Assembly: GCA_964651435.1 (NCBI GenBank)
Contig: CAZYVU010000007.1
Coordinates: 1-64,000, forward strand
DNA from: CAZYVU01 sp964651435
Lineage (GTDB): Bacteria; Desulfobacterota; Syntrophorhabdia; Syntrophorhabdales; CAYQXL01
DNA: 64,000 nt
Direction: 5' to 3'
The notes under the pieces are model-generated. The model searched no databases and was not told the DNA's origin. It worked only from the letters and a program-made list of their open reading frames with translations. Below, in pieces: positions 16,013 to 25,544 of this stretch; within the stretch, counting starts at the first letter, position 1; each line of letters begins with the position of its first letter. The translations under genes were made by a program, and so were the position numbers.

Positions 16013-17725
16013 CTACCATACCAGGTCAAGGCTTGAAAGCGTCTCGGGCCGAGGCGTGCCGTCCTCGTCCCACCTCCGGGCCTCGTAGTACTCCTTGAGT
16101 AGCACCTCCAGCGGAACCTCCCCAAATCGTTTTGGAAGCATATCTTGCTCCACTCCCTCTCTGAGGTTGAAGAGGCGTTCGAGGTTCCAGATTCTCTCCC
16201 CGATCTCCAGGGACGCCTCCCAGCTTACTTTTCTTCCTGTGGCCGCGCCAAGAATGCGCGAGTAGTGGTCGTGAGGCAGGGCAAAGGACGAAAAGCGACA
16301 CATGACGAGCGTGTCCATAAAGGCGGAGATGTTTTGGTAAAGACAAAGCAGGCTGGCCTTTCCCGTGACGGAGAAGCGGTCCACGAGTTTCGGGATGCCG
16401 AGCACCTCTGCTCCAATCATGTTGCCCTGCATATGGCAGCCGCCCCGATTAGACGTCGCGTACCCCAAGGCATGTCCGTAAGCGCCTCGGGGATCGTAGG
16501 CGGGGAGTTCAAGCCCCTTCACCTGCGGGGCCAGCTCGGGCGCATCCCTGTCCCTGCAGAGCGCCCTGCTGCCGTGGCAGAGGGCCTCTCCCGGCCCGGT
16601 CTTTTCGGCTATACACCGAATGAGATCCTCAACCCCATCGAAATCCCCAAAAGATACACCGAGAGGCAGAAGGCCCTTCTCGCTCAATTCTATGGCCGCA
16701 CCGATCGTCACACCAGCAGTGATAGAATCGAGGCCCAGCTCGTTGCAGAGGTTGTTGAGACGAATCACCCGCCCAAGGTCATAAAGACCAAGATTAACGC
16801 CCAGGGCCCATAGCGTCTCGTACTCCGGGCCGTCACCCGATTCCGTAACCCTTCCGCAGGCAATGGGGCAGAAGTGGCAGGCCCTCCGCTTTTTCAGAAA
16901 CAGGTCGGCAAGCATTTCCCCTGACAGGCCCGCCGACTCAAAAGGCGCCGGTGCCGAGTAATTGCGGCTCGAAAGGAGCCCTGCTTCGCGCATATAGTTC
17001 ATGAGAACCGACGTGCCGTACTGCGCAAGACCTCTGGAGGTTATAGGATTGGCAGTCAACCACTTTCTGGATTCATACCGCACAAAATCGAATTGATCCC
17101 TGTCGGGCACCGCTATCTTTTGCCCGCTCTTACCCTGGACCACAACGGCCTTAACATGCTTTGAGCCCATCACGGCCCCAAGTCCTCCCCTACCCAGAAA
17201 CCTGCCGTCGTTTTCGACGTTGGCAAAGGACACAAGTGTCTCTCCGGCCCGGCCGATGAGCGCAACGGAAATCTGTCGGCCATGGCGGCTCCGCAAGAAC
17301 TCCTTGGCAACGGCCTTGCTTTGACCCCAGATGGAGGAGGCATCCCGAACGGACAGGCCTTTCTCGTCTACCAGGATGTACGAGGGCACGGCGGCTTTGC
17401 CAACGAGCACAAGAAAATCCACACCGCACTTCTTTAAGCTCACGCCGAGCCTGCCTCCGCAGGACGAAGCAAATATTGTTCCGGTAAGGGGGGACTTGGT
17501 CGTCGTTATGAATCTACCGCCCATTGGAAAGGGCATGCCGGTGACGGGCCCCGTGCCGAAAACGATGGGACAGAGCGGAGAAAGGGGGTCGACGCCGGTG
17601 GGAGCGCGACGATACAGGATGTATGCGTTGACGCCACGGGCACCGACAAATTGGTGCTCCACAGAGGGGGGCAGGGATTCCTCGCTTATCCGCCCGAGTG
17701 ATAGATCAACGATGACGATTCTCAT
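16013..17725 (-). CDS. Aldehyde:ferredoxin oxidoreductase family protein
   Basis: This is a tungstopterin enzyme of the AOR family, which typically oxidises aldehydes to acids with ferredoxin, or acts in reverse. The N-terminal cofactor domain has FVGARGVNAYILY, MGGRFITTTKSP and FASSCGGRLG. The [4Fe-4S] ligands are C283, C286, C290 (CHFCPIACGR) and C476 (VMCRF), spaced as in characterised AORs. Family motifs LGLDSITAG and GHALGYATSNRGGCH are present. The length of 570 is a little below the usual 600-620. Its ATG overlaps the folK stop in ATGA, so it is translated with folK. The substrate is unknown, and the bis-pterin cofactor may explain the coupling to a pterin-pathway gene only loosely. 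Confidence 0.88.
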   Translation of the reverse strand: MRIVIVDLSLGRISEESLPPSVEHQFVGARGVNAYILYRRAPTGVDPLSPLCPIVFGTGPVTGMPFPMGGRFITTTKSPLTGTIFASSCGGRLGVSLKKCGVDFLVLVGKAAVPSYILVDEKGLSVRDASSIWGQSKAVAKEFLRSRHGRQISVALIGRAGETLVSFANVENDGRFLGRGGLGAVMGSKHVKAVVVQGKSGQKIAVPDRDQFDFVRYESRKWLTANPITSRGLAQYGTSVLMNYMREAGLLSSRNYSAPAPFESAGLSGEMLADLFLKKRRACHFCPIACGRVTESGDGPEYETLWALGVNLGLYDLGRVIRLNNLCNELGLDSITAGVTIGAAIELSEKGLLPLGVSFGDFDGVEDLIRCIAEKTGPGEALCHGSRALCRDRDAPELAPQVKGLELPAYDPRGAYGHALGYATSNRGGCHMQGNMIGAEVLGIPKLVDRFSVTGKASLLCLYQNISAFMDTLVMCRFSSFALPHDHYSRILGAATGRKVSWEASLEIGERIWNLERLFNLREGVEQDMLPKRFGEVPLEVLLKEYYEARRWDEDGTPRPETLSSLDLVW

Positions 17726-18303
17726 GACCCTGTGGCCCGAAAATCAGCCTTGCACAACCCTTGCAGACTGCCACGTGCCCGGTCCAGCCGCCTGACGACC
17801 TGTTCCCCGCCGATCGCATCGAGGCACGTTTGAAGGGTGATACCCAAGAGGGGGTGCATGAGGTCCGGCTCTATCTCGAGGCACGGCACGAGGGCAAACT
17901 TCCTCTTGTGCAGCTCCCGGTGAGGAACCGTCAGATCGACTTCGTCTATAACTTCCGAGCCAAAAAGAAGGATATCAAGGTCGACGGTCCTGGGTCCCTT
18001 GGGCACCGTGCGGATACGACCGTACCTCTCCTCGATACTCCGAAGGGTGCGCAACAGTTCCATAGGCGTACCCTGCCAGCCCAGCTTGACGGCACAGTTG
18101 ATGTAGTCGGGCTGCTCAAAAGAGGATAGGGCCCCGGTCTCATACAAAGACGATACAGCCACGGGCAGGACGCGCTTATGGGACAGCATGTCCTTGACTA
18201 CACTAACGCAATAGCCGATCCGGTCACCAAGATTGGAGCCGACACCCACAAAAGCAGGATATGCCTCTGCAGGGCCCACAGAAGATGTGCTGCCAACGTC
18301 CAT
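17722..18303 (-). CDS. folK: 2-amino-4-hydroxy-6-hydroxymethyldihydropteridine diphosphokinase
   Basis: FolK transfers pyrophosphate from ATP to the pterin in folate synthesis. The family landmarks are AFVGVGSNLGDR at the N-terminus, SLYETGALSSFEQPDYINCAV, and the signature GPRTVDLDILLFG with the metal-binding Asp pair, then LTVPHRELHKRKFALVPC. The length of 193 is slightly longer than E. coli FolK. GGAT lies a few bases upstream of the chosen ATG. The gene ends in an ATGA overlap with the AOR-family gene and is divergent from def. Confidence 0.93.
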   Translation of the reverse strand: MDVGSTSSVGPAEAYPAFVGVGSNLGDRIGYCVSVVKDMLSHKRVLPVAVSSLYETGALSSFEQPDYINCAVKLGWQGTPMELLRTLRSIEERYGRIRTVPKGPRTVDLDILLFGSEVIDEVDLTVPHRELHKRKFALVPCLEIEPDLMHPLLGITLQTCLDAIGGEQVVRRLDRARGSLQGLCKADFRATGS

Positions 18304-18443
18304 GGCAACATCCTATCACACCCGCTGCGTGCGCGTCCATAAAGGGCCTCCGTGGGGCGAGAGGGCAAAGCCGTGCCTGACGGAGAGGCTTTTCGGACGC
18401 TCTGGCGTTGACTGGGGAGCATTTTTGATTTATTAATTATGTC

Positions 18444-18941
18444 GTGGCGATTCTCAAGATTTGCAAATACCCCGAGCTTGTGCTCAGAAAGCCCGCATTG
18501 CCGGTGGAGAGGGTAACAGACGAAATAGTGAAGCTCTCCGGCGACATGCTGGAAACGATGGTCGGCGCCCGCGGGATAGGCCTTGCGGCAAATCAGGTAG
18601 GCATCGCCATCAGGTTGATAGTCCTCCATCTTCAGACCAAGAAAGGCGAAGAGCCTCTCGTCCTTCTCAATCCTGCCATTGTGGAAAGCGATGCGGAGGA
18701 GATTTCCGAGGAGGGATGCCTGAGCCTTCCCGGTTACTACGAGTATGTGCCCAGGGCAGGCAAGGTTCTCGTCAAGGCCATAGATACCCGTGAGAACCCT
18801 TTTTCCTTGGAGTGCGAAGGACATCTTGCCCGGGCCTTTCAGCACGAAATTGATCATCTCAACGGCGTACTCTTCATCGATCACCTCAGTCCCGTAAAGA
18901 GGAGTCTTTTCAAGAAGCGGTACGCAAAAAGCGAACGATGA
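18444..18941 (+). CDS. def: Peptide deformylase
   Basis: This enzyme removes the formyl group from new proteins, using a metal ion. All three signatures are intact: GIGLAANQVG, EEGCLSLP (metal ligand C92) and QHEIDHLNG (H134, E135, H138). The start is GTG. The 165-residue length is normal. Its stop overlaps the ATG of fmt (ATGA), so the formylation and deformylation enzymes are coupled, as in many bacteria. Confidence 0.96.
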   Translation: MAILKICKYPELVLRKPALPVERVTDEIVKLSGDMLETMVGARGIGLAANQVGIAIRLIVLHLQTKKGEEPLVLLNPAIVESDAEEISEEGCLSLPGYYEYVPRAGKVLVKAIDTRENPFSLECEGHLARAFQHEIDHLNGVLFIDHLSPVKRSLFKKRYAKSER

Positions 18942-19861
18942 AGATCGCTTTTTTCGGCTCTTCCTCCTTTTCCGTACCCCCTCTTCAGTCCATTGCCTCT
19001 CAGGTCGCGGCGGTCATCACAAAAAAGGCCCGCCCCAAGGGAAGGGGCTATCTCTTGGGGGACAATGAGGTGAAACGCACCGCCGGCGACCTTGGCCTAC
19101 CGGTTGTAGAGATAGAAAGCTTTAAATCGGACGATGCCGCCGCCGTAACAGGCCTGGATGTAGATCTCTTTGTCGTAGCCTCCTTCGGGCTCATCATACC
19201 CGGGCCTACTTTGGCCCGCCCGGCCATAGGCGCCATAAACGTCCACCCCTCCCTGTTGCCCAAATATCGAGGGCCCTCACCAATACAGTGGGCCCTGTTG
19301 CGAGGTGATACGGCTACGGGTCTGACGGTCATTCGGATGACCGAAAGGATGGATGCCGGACCCATTGTCTATCAGGAGACAGCGCCCATAGGAGCAGAGG
19401 AAAACGCCATCGCCCTGTCGGCAAGGCTTTCCAGTCGCGCGGCAGAGATCCTGCCTGCACTGATCGGCGACATTGAAGGACGCCGTGCAATCCCTGCCGT
19501 GGCGCAGGCCGAAGAGGAGGCTACCTATTGCCCGGTCCTGGATAAGGGAATGGGTCTCATCGACTGGAATGACGATGCCGCCGCCGTTGTCAGAAGGGTT
19601 CGGGCTTTTGTGGAGTGGCCCACAGCCTATACCTATCTGGACAACAAGATGCTGAAGGTACATGAAGCGGCGGTGTTGGCGGCCCAAGGGCCCCATGAGG
19701 CCGGCAGGGTGTTGGCCCTGTCGAAAGAGGGTTTCATAGTCAGCGCCGGAAAAGATGCCGTCCTTTTGAGGGACGTGCAACTCGAGAACAAGAAGAGGGT
19801 CTCGGGCCGCGATTTCGCCAACGGATACAGGCATCTTGTTGGAAAAGTGCTTGGACGGTAG
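18938..19861 (+). CDS. fmt: Methionyl-tRNA formyltransferase
   Basis: Fmt formylates initiator Met-tRNA with 10-formyl-tetrahydrofolate. The N-terminal transferase domain contains INVHPSLLPKYRGPSPIQWA (N101, H103) and MDAGPIVYQE (D139), matching the catalytic Asn-His-Asp. The C-terminal OB-like domain starts near residue 205 (KGMGLIDWNDDAAAVVRRVR). The length of 307 is usual. It is coupled to def. Confidence 0.96.
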   Translation: MKIAFFGSSSFSVPPLQSIASQVAAVITKKARPKGRGYLLGDNEVKRTAGDLGLPVVEIESFKSDDAAAVTGLDVDLFVVASFGLIIPGPTLARPAIGAINVHPSLLPKYRGPSPIQWALLRGDTATGLTVIRMTERMDAGPIVYQETAPIGAEENAIALSARLSSRAAEILPALIGDIEGRRAIPAVAQAEEEATYCPVLDKGMGLIDWNDDAAAVVRRVRAFVEWPTAYTYLDNKMLKVHEAAVLAAQGPHEAGRVLALSKEGFIVSAGKDAVLLRDVQLENKKRVSGRDFANGYRHLVGKVLGR

Positions 19862-19879
19862 ATTTTTGGCCGTTTTTTG

Positions 19880-19908
19880 TTGACAGTTCGCGGTAGCACC
19901 TTTAATAT
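19880..19908 (+). promoter_or_regulatory. Predicted sigma-70 promoter of the LysM transglycosylase gene
   Basis: A perfect TTGACA (19880-19885) is followed after 17 bp by TAATAT (19903-19908). The predicted start of transcription is at about 19915, next to the ATG at 19916. This argues against a TTG start at 19877, which would lie upstream of the promoter, and suggests a leaderless message. Confidence 0.5.
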
Positions 19909-19915
19909 CAAAAAT

Positions 19916-21709
19916 ATGGCTATGAGAAAAAATATGCAGGTGGTTTCTGTCTTCGAGGCCCTTTTCACCATTGCTCTTGTAATTACGCTATGTTCCTGCG
20001 CAGGGTCGGGTTCTGTTGTAAAGCAAACCGATACCATCGCCCCTGTCTCCGCCGGTACGGCAGCCAGCGACGACCGGGCGGAACCGAAAGAGTTGATTGT
20101 CTTTTCTCCCGGCGGGGATGCCTGCGATACCCGGATGGGGGTGGGCCGAGCCACTGAGGACGACAACATTGCCCTCCTTCTTGGGCCCGATGGGTATTCG
20201 AAATTCGATATTCCCATAGTGTTCAACGAGGCCGTTCAATACAACATCCGCTGGTTTCAGGAGGAAAAACGCAAGGTTTTTACTAACTGGCTCAGAAGGT
20301 CGAAGAGGTACGTACCGCTTATCCGCAGCCTGTTGAAGCAGCAAGGGATGCCGGAGGACCTCGTCTACCTTGCCATGATCGAGAGCGGCTTTAACCCCCG
20401 GGCCTACTCCCCGATGAAGGCTTGCGGTCCCTGGCAATTCATCTACGCAACGGGCGAGCGCTATGGCCTCAAGGTTGACTACTGGGTTGACGAGCGGCGT
20501 GACCCGGAGAGATCGACAGTGGCAGCGGCAAAATACCTTCGCGACCTTTTCAATCAGTTTGGGTGTTGGTATCTTGCGGCGGCAGGCTACAACGCGGGAG
20601 AGGGAAGGATAGAAAGGGCCATTGAGCGGCACAATACAAGCGATTACTGGGAACTGGTCAGGTATAACGCACTGCCCAAGGAGACTCGAGAGTATATCCC
20701 GCGGCTCATAGCGGCCGCTATTATCGCCAAAGACCCGGAAAAGTTCGGCTTCGGCGACATTAAATATGATCCCCCTGTACCGTACCGGAAGGTGACGGTG
20801 CCGGGAGGCATACCACTAAACGCAGTAGCGAAAGCGGCTGACGTAAATCCGGACACCTTACGTTTTCTCAACCCGGAGATCTTGAGAGGCATTACCCCTC
20901 CCACGTCCAGGGAGTACGTCCTCAAACTGCCCGGAAGCATGTCCCGTCAGGCGGATGACGGGCTTGCCCTCTCCCTGGAGAAGGAGAGGCGGGTAACCGG
21001 CCTCGTGGCACATAAGGTGAAGAAAGGCGAGGGCGTTGACAAGATACTGAGAAAGTACAAGGTTTCACGGGCCGACTTCTGTCTCGTCAACGATTGCGGA
21101 GAGCAACTTCGAATCTCCAGGGGCATAACGGTTAATGTGCCGCGCTTTGCCGCGGAAGTGGCCGTAGGACGAACAGCGGGCAATGTGGCTGTGGCCTCCG
21201 CTGATGGAAGGCCTGCGCCGAAAGGAACACTGACGGCCAAGGCGAAACCCGTGCGCGTCACTAAAGCCGGGAAGGAAGCTGATCCAAAGGAAAGGGGCAG
21301 GGGGGCCGCCGAAGAGCGAACAAAGATCAGAACGGCCGGGGCCGGAAATAGCGGCGCGGGGACTGACGGATCGGGGAAGGACGTACCCCCCGTTCATGTC
21401 GTCAGGAAGGGGGAGAACCTGGCGTCAATTGCAGAGAAATACGGCGTCGACGTTGCCACGATAAGGTCGGTCAACAACTTGAAGGGAAACACTGTCCACC
21501 CCAATACGAAGCTGAGGCTGGTGAGTTACGGGAGACCTAAGGAATCGGCCCCGGCAAAGATTCACGTTGTAAAGAAGGGTGAGTCGCTTAAGAGCATTGC
21601 GGAGCGGCACAAAATCACTGTCGCCGCACTCAAAAGCACCAATGGGATCGACGATAAAGACAAGCTTCGTCCCGGTACAAAGTTAAAAATCATCAGGATG
21701 GAGAATTAG
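19916..21709 (+). CDS. mltD: Membrane-bound lytic transglycosylase, MltD-like, with LysM repeats
   Basis: This is a cell-wall lytic transglycosylase. The N-terminus is a lipoprotein-like signal with LCSCAGS, where the second Cys may be lipidated. The SLT domain has the catalytic Glu in MIESGFNPRAYSPMKACG, then GPWQFIYATGERYGL and AAAGYNAGEGRIERAI. Downstream are a degenerate LysM-like segment (IPLNAVAKAADVNPDTL) and three LysM modules starting HKVKKGEGVDKIL, HVVRKGENLASIA and HVVKKGESLKSIA. A Lys/Gly-rich linker separates the first from the last two. ATG codons at 19922 and 19934 are other possible starts. The gene follows fmt by about 55 bp and may have its own promoter. Confidence 0.88.
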   Translation: MAMRKNMQVVSVFEALFTIALVITLCSCAGSGSVVKQTDTIAPVSAGTAASDDRAEPKELIVFSPGGDACDTRMGVGRATEDDNIALLLGPDGYSKFDIPIVFNEAVQYNIRWFQEEKRKVFTNWLRRSKRYVPLIRSLLKQQGMPEDLVYLAMIESGFNPRAYSPMKACGPWQFIYATGERYGLKVDYWVDERRDPERSTVAAAKYLRDLFNQFGCWYLAAAGYNAGEGRIERAIERHNTSDYWELVRYNALPKETREYIPRLIAAAIIAKDPEKFGFGDIKYDPPVPYRKVTVPGGIPLNAVAKAADVNPDTLRFLNPEILRGITPPTSREYVLKLPGSMSRQADDGLALSLEKERRVTGLVAHKVKKGEGVDKILRKYKVSRADFCLVNDCGEQLRISRGITVNVPRFAAEVAVGRTAGNVAVASADGRPAPKGTLTAKAKPVRVTKAGKEADPKERGRGAAEERTKIRTAGAGNSGAGTDGSGKDVPPVHVVRKGENLASIAEKYGVDVATIRSVNNLKGNTVHPNTKLRLVSYGRPKESAPAKIHVVKKGESLKSIAERHKITVAALKSTNGIDDKDKLRPGTKLKIIRMEN

Positions 21710-21735
21710 AAAAAGGCTTTTATTTCGAAGCGCCG

Positions 21736-22215
21736 TCAGACGTGGAGCACCAGATTGATCATGTCTCCGCGCGAGAAGCCCATGGCGTGGAAGAATTGCA
21801 GCAGATCCCAGTCGTTCCAGTTCACAAGGGTGTAAATCGTGTCTACACCATAGTTCTTCAGATTGGCGATGAGGCCCGTGGCCAGGACCTTCGCAATGCC
21901 CCTGTTTTGGTAGTCGGGGTCTATACCGATTGTATCGATCCACCCTATGTTGTTCGGCACCTTGAATTCCCAACCACTTACCTCTCCGAGGATAAAACCC
22001 ACGATCTTTTCGTCGATCTCCGACACAAGGGAGGCGTCAACGGGCCTCGAACCGGCCTGTTTGATGATCTTGTAAAACCAATAATCCCTTCTCGACTCAC
22101 CTAGAACCTTGGTGTCTATTTCTACGATGGCATCAAGGTCTTCCGGAAGCATGGTTCGAACGGAGAGTTTCTCAAAAAAATTACTCATGGAGTTCTCTTG
22201 TTCATTTTTTAACAT
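21736..22215 (-). CDS. GNAT family N-acetyltransferase
   Basis: This is a single-domain acetyl-CoA-dependent acyltransferase. The family core is visible: VRTMLPEDLDAIVEID at the N-terminus, GWIDTIGIDPDYQNRGIAKV with the acetyl-CoA pyrophosphate loop Q-N-R-G-I-A, and the C-terminal NWNDWDLLQFFHAMGFSR. An ATG at 22188 (MSNFFEK) is another reasonable start; neither has a clear ribosome site. It lies 53 bp downstream of the tandem glycosyltransferase genes. The acceptor substrate is unknown. Confidence 0.85.
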   Translation of the reverse strand: MLKNEQENSMSNFFEKLSVRTMLPEDLDAIVEIDTKVLGESRRDYWFYKIIKQAGSRPVDASLVSEIDEKIVGFILGEVSGWEFKVPNNIGWIDTIGIDPDYQNRGIAKVLATGLIANLKNYGVDTIYTLVNWNDWDLLQFFHAMGFSRGDMINLVLHV

Positions 22216-22268
22216 GCTCGAATTTCTATTTCAACAAGAATTATGTAAATTGTGAAAAGTATTACATA

Positions 22269-23924
22269 CTATCGGTTCGATAGAAGGCAGCGGTCGCCCT
22301 CGCACAGCAGTATATGCATTCGGCCCGGAGCCTTTTCTTCAAGGGCGGGGAGTATCTTTTTAGCCGCTATCGTCAGTATCCTCTTCTCCGATCTGTAACG
22401 ATCAAGAAACTCTTCGAGGGAGATGAAGTACGGCGCCGCATCCTCGTGCCGTGCGCCCATGGCAAGCTCTCCTTTATGGGCGGCCAGAATGACGCGGGAT
22501 CTTGTGTAGAAGGGCACGCTCTCCTCAAAGGAGTTCAAATTGACTACTTCATCGAACTGGCCCCTCAGCTCGTTTATTTGAAGGCTTATCCTCTTCGATG
22601 TATTGACCTTGTCTACAATATCGATGTTGGCCAGAAGAAAGGAGAGGGCAATGGCGGGAAAGGCCGCACACCACACCACCCACCGGCTGGGGCTCCTTAC
22701 AGAGACCATAGCAGGAAACAACGCCCAGGCAAGACCCGTCACCCCACACAGAAGAAGGGACCACCACGGCTGGGGAACCTGAAGCGTCCCAATCAGCTTT
22801 GGCGGGAGGACCGTATCGGCGGCAATGGCCGCGTACAGGGCCCCCACAGCAAAGAGACCGCCCAGGACGGCAGATGCAAGAATCTCGGCACGAGAAAGTT
22901 GGCGGCTGTGCACCTTCAGTTCAGCCAAATAGTGCCCCAACACCAGCGCAAGGGGAGGGAAAAGGGGCAGTATGTAGGGAGGAAGCTTTGACCCCGAGAG
23001 GCTGAAAAATAGAAAGGTGACGAGCGACCACAGAAGGAACAGCCGCAGGTCCCGTGAACGCCAAACGCTCTGGAGCTGGAGGGCTCGCGGCAATAAGACT
23101 GTCCACGGCAGCAACCCGCCCAGCAGCACGGGAATAAAATAATAGAACGGCCCTGACCGTTTGTGTTGGGTGGTCAGAAATCGAAGAATATGCTGATCTA
23201 CAAAGAAAAAATAGATAAATTCCTTTTCCCTCAACCCTATGAGCACAAACCATGGCGCAGCCACGACCAGGTAAAGAGCAATCCCGGGTAACCAAAGCAA
23301 GCTCAGAAGAGGCCTTGCCGTTCTCTCGGTCAAACTGTACAGAAAAACGGTCGCGCCCACAAGAACGACGGCAACGGGACCCTTCGTCAGCGTTGCACAG
23401 GCCAAAGACAGATAAAAAACTATGAGGTAACGTCGCCCCCCTTGCCTGAAGTAGAGCGCGCACGAGCAGAGGGAGAGAAAAAGAAGAAAGGCAAAGCACA
23501 TGTCAAGCGTCACAATGCGTGCCATGGCGAGGAAGCTGAACGACGAACAGAGCACTATAGCCGAAATAAAGCCGGTCTCCTCCGAGAACAGGCGCCGCCC
23601 GGCAAAGTAGACCAGCAGGACCGTAAGGAGGGCGCAGAGCGCATTGGGAAAGCGAAACGCCCACTCGTTCAATCCAAATAGCTTGAATGAAAGGGCCGTT
23701 GCCCAGTAGAGAAACGGCGGCTTCTCGAAGTAGCGTGTGTAGTTAAAATAGGGGACAACCCAGTCGCCGCTTTCCACCATTTCCCGAGGAATCTCGGCAT
23801 ACCTGCCCTCATCGGGCTCCTTCAAAGAGTAATCACCAAGATTGACGAAGAAGAAGAGCAATGAAAGGAGCAGTAGGATCGCGACGCGGCCCAGTGCCGT
23901 GGAGGTGCCTGCCTGAACCTTCAT
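22269..23924 (-). CDS. ArnT-like lipid-dependent glycosyltransferase (GT39/GT83 type)
   Basis: This is an integral membrane glycosyltransferase of the PMT/ArnT group, which uses polyprenyl-phosphate-linked sugars on the outer face of the inner membrane. A first hydrophobic segment is followed by DEGRYAEIPREMVESGDW, the acidic loop with the catalytic Asp. YFEKPPFLYW follows, the conserved KP motif. About ten further membrane segments come next, then a periplasmic tail. Its ATG overlaps the previous gene's stop in ATGA, so the two are a tandem pair. The sugar and acceptor are unknown; lipid A or protein modification are possibilities. Confidence 0.85.
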   Translation of the reverse strand: MKVQAGTSTALGRVAILLLLSLLFFFVNLGDYSLKEPDEGRYAEIPREMVESGDWVVPYFNYTRYFEKPPFLYWATALSFKLFGLNEWAFRFPNALCALLTVLLVYFAGRRLFSEETGFISAIVLCSSFSFLAMARIVTLDMCFAFLLFLSLCSCALYFRQGGRRYLIVFYLSLACATLTKGPVAVVLVGATVFLYSLTERTARPLLSLLWLPGIALYLVVAAPWFVLIGLREKEFIYFFFVDQHILRFLTTQHKRSGPFYYFIPVLLGGLLPWTVLLPRALQLQSVWRSRDLRLFLLWSLVTFLFFSLSGSKLPPYILPLFPPLALVLGHYLAELKVHSRQLSRAEILASAVLGGLFAVGALYAAIAADTVLPPKLIGTLQVPQPWWSLLLCGVTGLAWALFPAMVSVRSPSRWVVWCAAFPAIALSFLLANIDIVDKVNTSKRISLQINELRGQFDEVVNLNSFEESVPFYTRSRVILAAHKGELAMGARHEDAAPYFISLEEFLDRYRSEKRILTIAAKKILPALEEKAPGRMHILLCEGDRCLLSNR

Positions 23925-25477
23925 GACTTGCCGCCCCGGTACTCAAGGATGACCATGTCCGTACCCCCCACCTTTCTCTCTGCCAGGACCACAGCGCCTG
24001 ACAGCGCCTCGGAAACCTCCCGCAAGTCCCTTTTTCGCGTGAGAATTATAAGCCGCCCGTGGTGCCGTCCCACCTCCCGCAGGCCCTTCGTGTCGTGCTC
24101 GTCCACATGGAGAGCCCGCTGTCCCACATAGTATACATACACACCCCTCATGCTTCCGTAGTATAACCAGGGTCTGCCGTCTGAAACAATCCGTTTGACC
24201 TCTGCGGCCAGGGGGCGGGGGGATTTGAAGGAATCGATCTTCTCGTACAGAATTATGTTGGCCAGCAAGAAGGAGGCACAGACAAGGGAGAAAAGGGCGA
24301 CCCAAAGGTCCCTCGCAGATCTTCGGACGGCAAAGAGTATGGCAACGCCCCCCCCGGCAAAGAGGACGGAAAAAAGGATGCATTCATTTCGAAGCTGCGC
24401 CGGGATCATTTTCGGTCCGGCGACAAGCACCCCGGCTGCCACGAGGAGCGCTGTGGAAAGCAGCACGCCAACAATTTTCTGATAGAGGGCGGAAGGTCCC
24501 TCCAAGGCCAGGGCTGAGAAGACCGACAGGGCAGGTACGAGAGGGAGCATATACTTGCTGATTTTTCCCGAAGAGACTGAAAGGAACAGAAAGGCCCAGG
24601 TCGAAAAGATGAGAAGGAAAAGGATCAGGAGACTCTCCTTTCGCTCTTTGAAGGCCCTATAGATGCCCAAGGGCAGGAAGAGGGACCAGGGCAGGAAGTC
24701 CATCGGCAAGGTCGTAAGGTAATAATAGAAGGGCCGCCGGTGGCTCCACGCCTCGGAAAAGCGCAGCAGGTTCTGTCGGACCACATTTTCGTAAAGAAAA
24801 GAAGGGCCCTCCTTGAGGTAAACGGCTACGTACCACGGCATGACGATGGCAGCGAAGAGCAGGGATGCAGCACCGGCATGGAGCAACGGAAAGGGCGTCT
24901 TTCTCTTGGCCAGAAAGGAAAAGGCCAGCATAGGGGGAAGGGTGAGGACCAACGCAAGAGGGCCTTTCGTGAGAAAGGCACCCCCCAAGAAGACGGCACA
25001 AAGGTAAAGGCAACCGGTCCTCTCCTTCGCGAAGAACCACAGGAAGGAAAAGAGTGACAGGCAAAGAAATGCCGAAAAGACCATGTCCACCTGAACATAT
25101 CGTGCCTGCCAGTAGACGAGAGGTGATGAAACAAAGATGAGCGACGCATAGAGGGCCCTCTTTCTGTCCGAAAGCCATGCCACGGTGGCAAAAAGGGCAC
25201 AGGCAAGAGCCAGTGCAAAAAGAGCCGACGGCACCCGGAAGGAGATCTCCTCCTTGAGCCACGGCTGAATCTTGCCGGAAGCATATAGGACATAGTAATA
25301 CAGGGGGGGCTTCTCGGCGTAGGGCTTTCCGTTGAGGCGGGGCACGACGAAATCGTCCTCTAATTCCCGGGCCACCTGGGCAAAATCCCCCTCGTCGGGC
25401 GCCCAAAAATCCCTCGATCCAAGGCCTGTGAAAAACAATGCTATGGCCAAGCAGGAGAGTAGTATCATCCCTTTCAT
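23921..25477 (-). CDS. ArnT-like lipid-dependent glycosyltransferase (GT39/GT83 type)
   Basis: This is the upstream member of the tandem pair. DEGDFAQVARELEDDF and YAEKPPLYYYVLY give the same acidic-loop and KP motifs, and many hydrophobic segments follow. The frame is open to a TTG at 25552, but that codon lies inside the RNase P RNA 3' strand. I therefore take the ATG at 25477 (MKGMILLSCLAIAL), which begins directly at the first membrane helix. The two paralogues have different C-terminal halves, so they may use different sugars or acceptors. Confidence 0.83.
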   Translation of the reverse strand: MKGMILLSCLAIALFFTGLGSRDFWAPDEGDFAQVARELEDDFVVPRLNGKPYAEKPPLYYYVLYASGKIQPWLKEEISFRVPSALFALALACALFATVAWLSDRKRALYASLIFVSSPLVYWQARYVQVDMVFSAFLCLSLFSFLWFFAKERTGCLYLCAVFLGGAFLTKGPLALVLTLPPMLAFSFLAKRKTPFPLLHAGAASLLFAAIVMPWYVAVYLKEGPSFLYENVVRQNLLRFSEAWSHRRPFYYYLTTLPMDFLPWSLFLPLGIYRAFKERKESLLILFLLIFSTWAFLFLSVSSGKISKYMLPLVPALSVFSALALEGPSALYQKIVGVLLSTALLVAAGVLVAGPKMIPAQLRNECILFSVLFAGGGVAILFAVRRSARDLWVALFSLVCASFLLANIILYEKIDSFKSPRPLAAEVKRIVSDGRPWLYYGSMRGVYVYYVGQRALHVDEHDTKGLREVGRHHGRLIILTRKRDLREVSEALSGAVVLAERKVGGTDMVILEYRGGKS

Positions 25478-25544
25478 GTCGATCGGCTCGTGCGGCTGTA
25501 TAGGGGAGGGCACATCGGCTATAAGGGAAGCATAAAAAGGGGCT

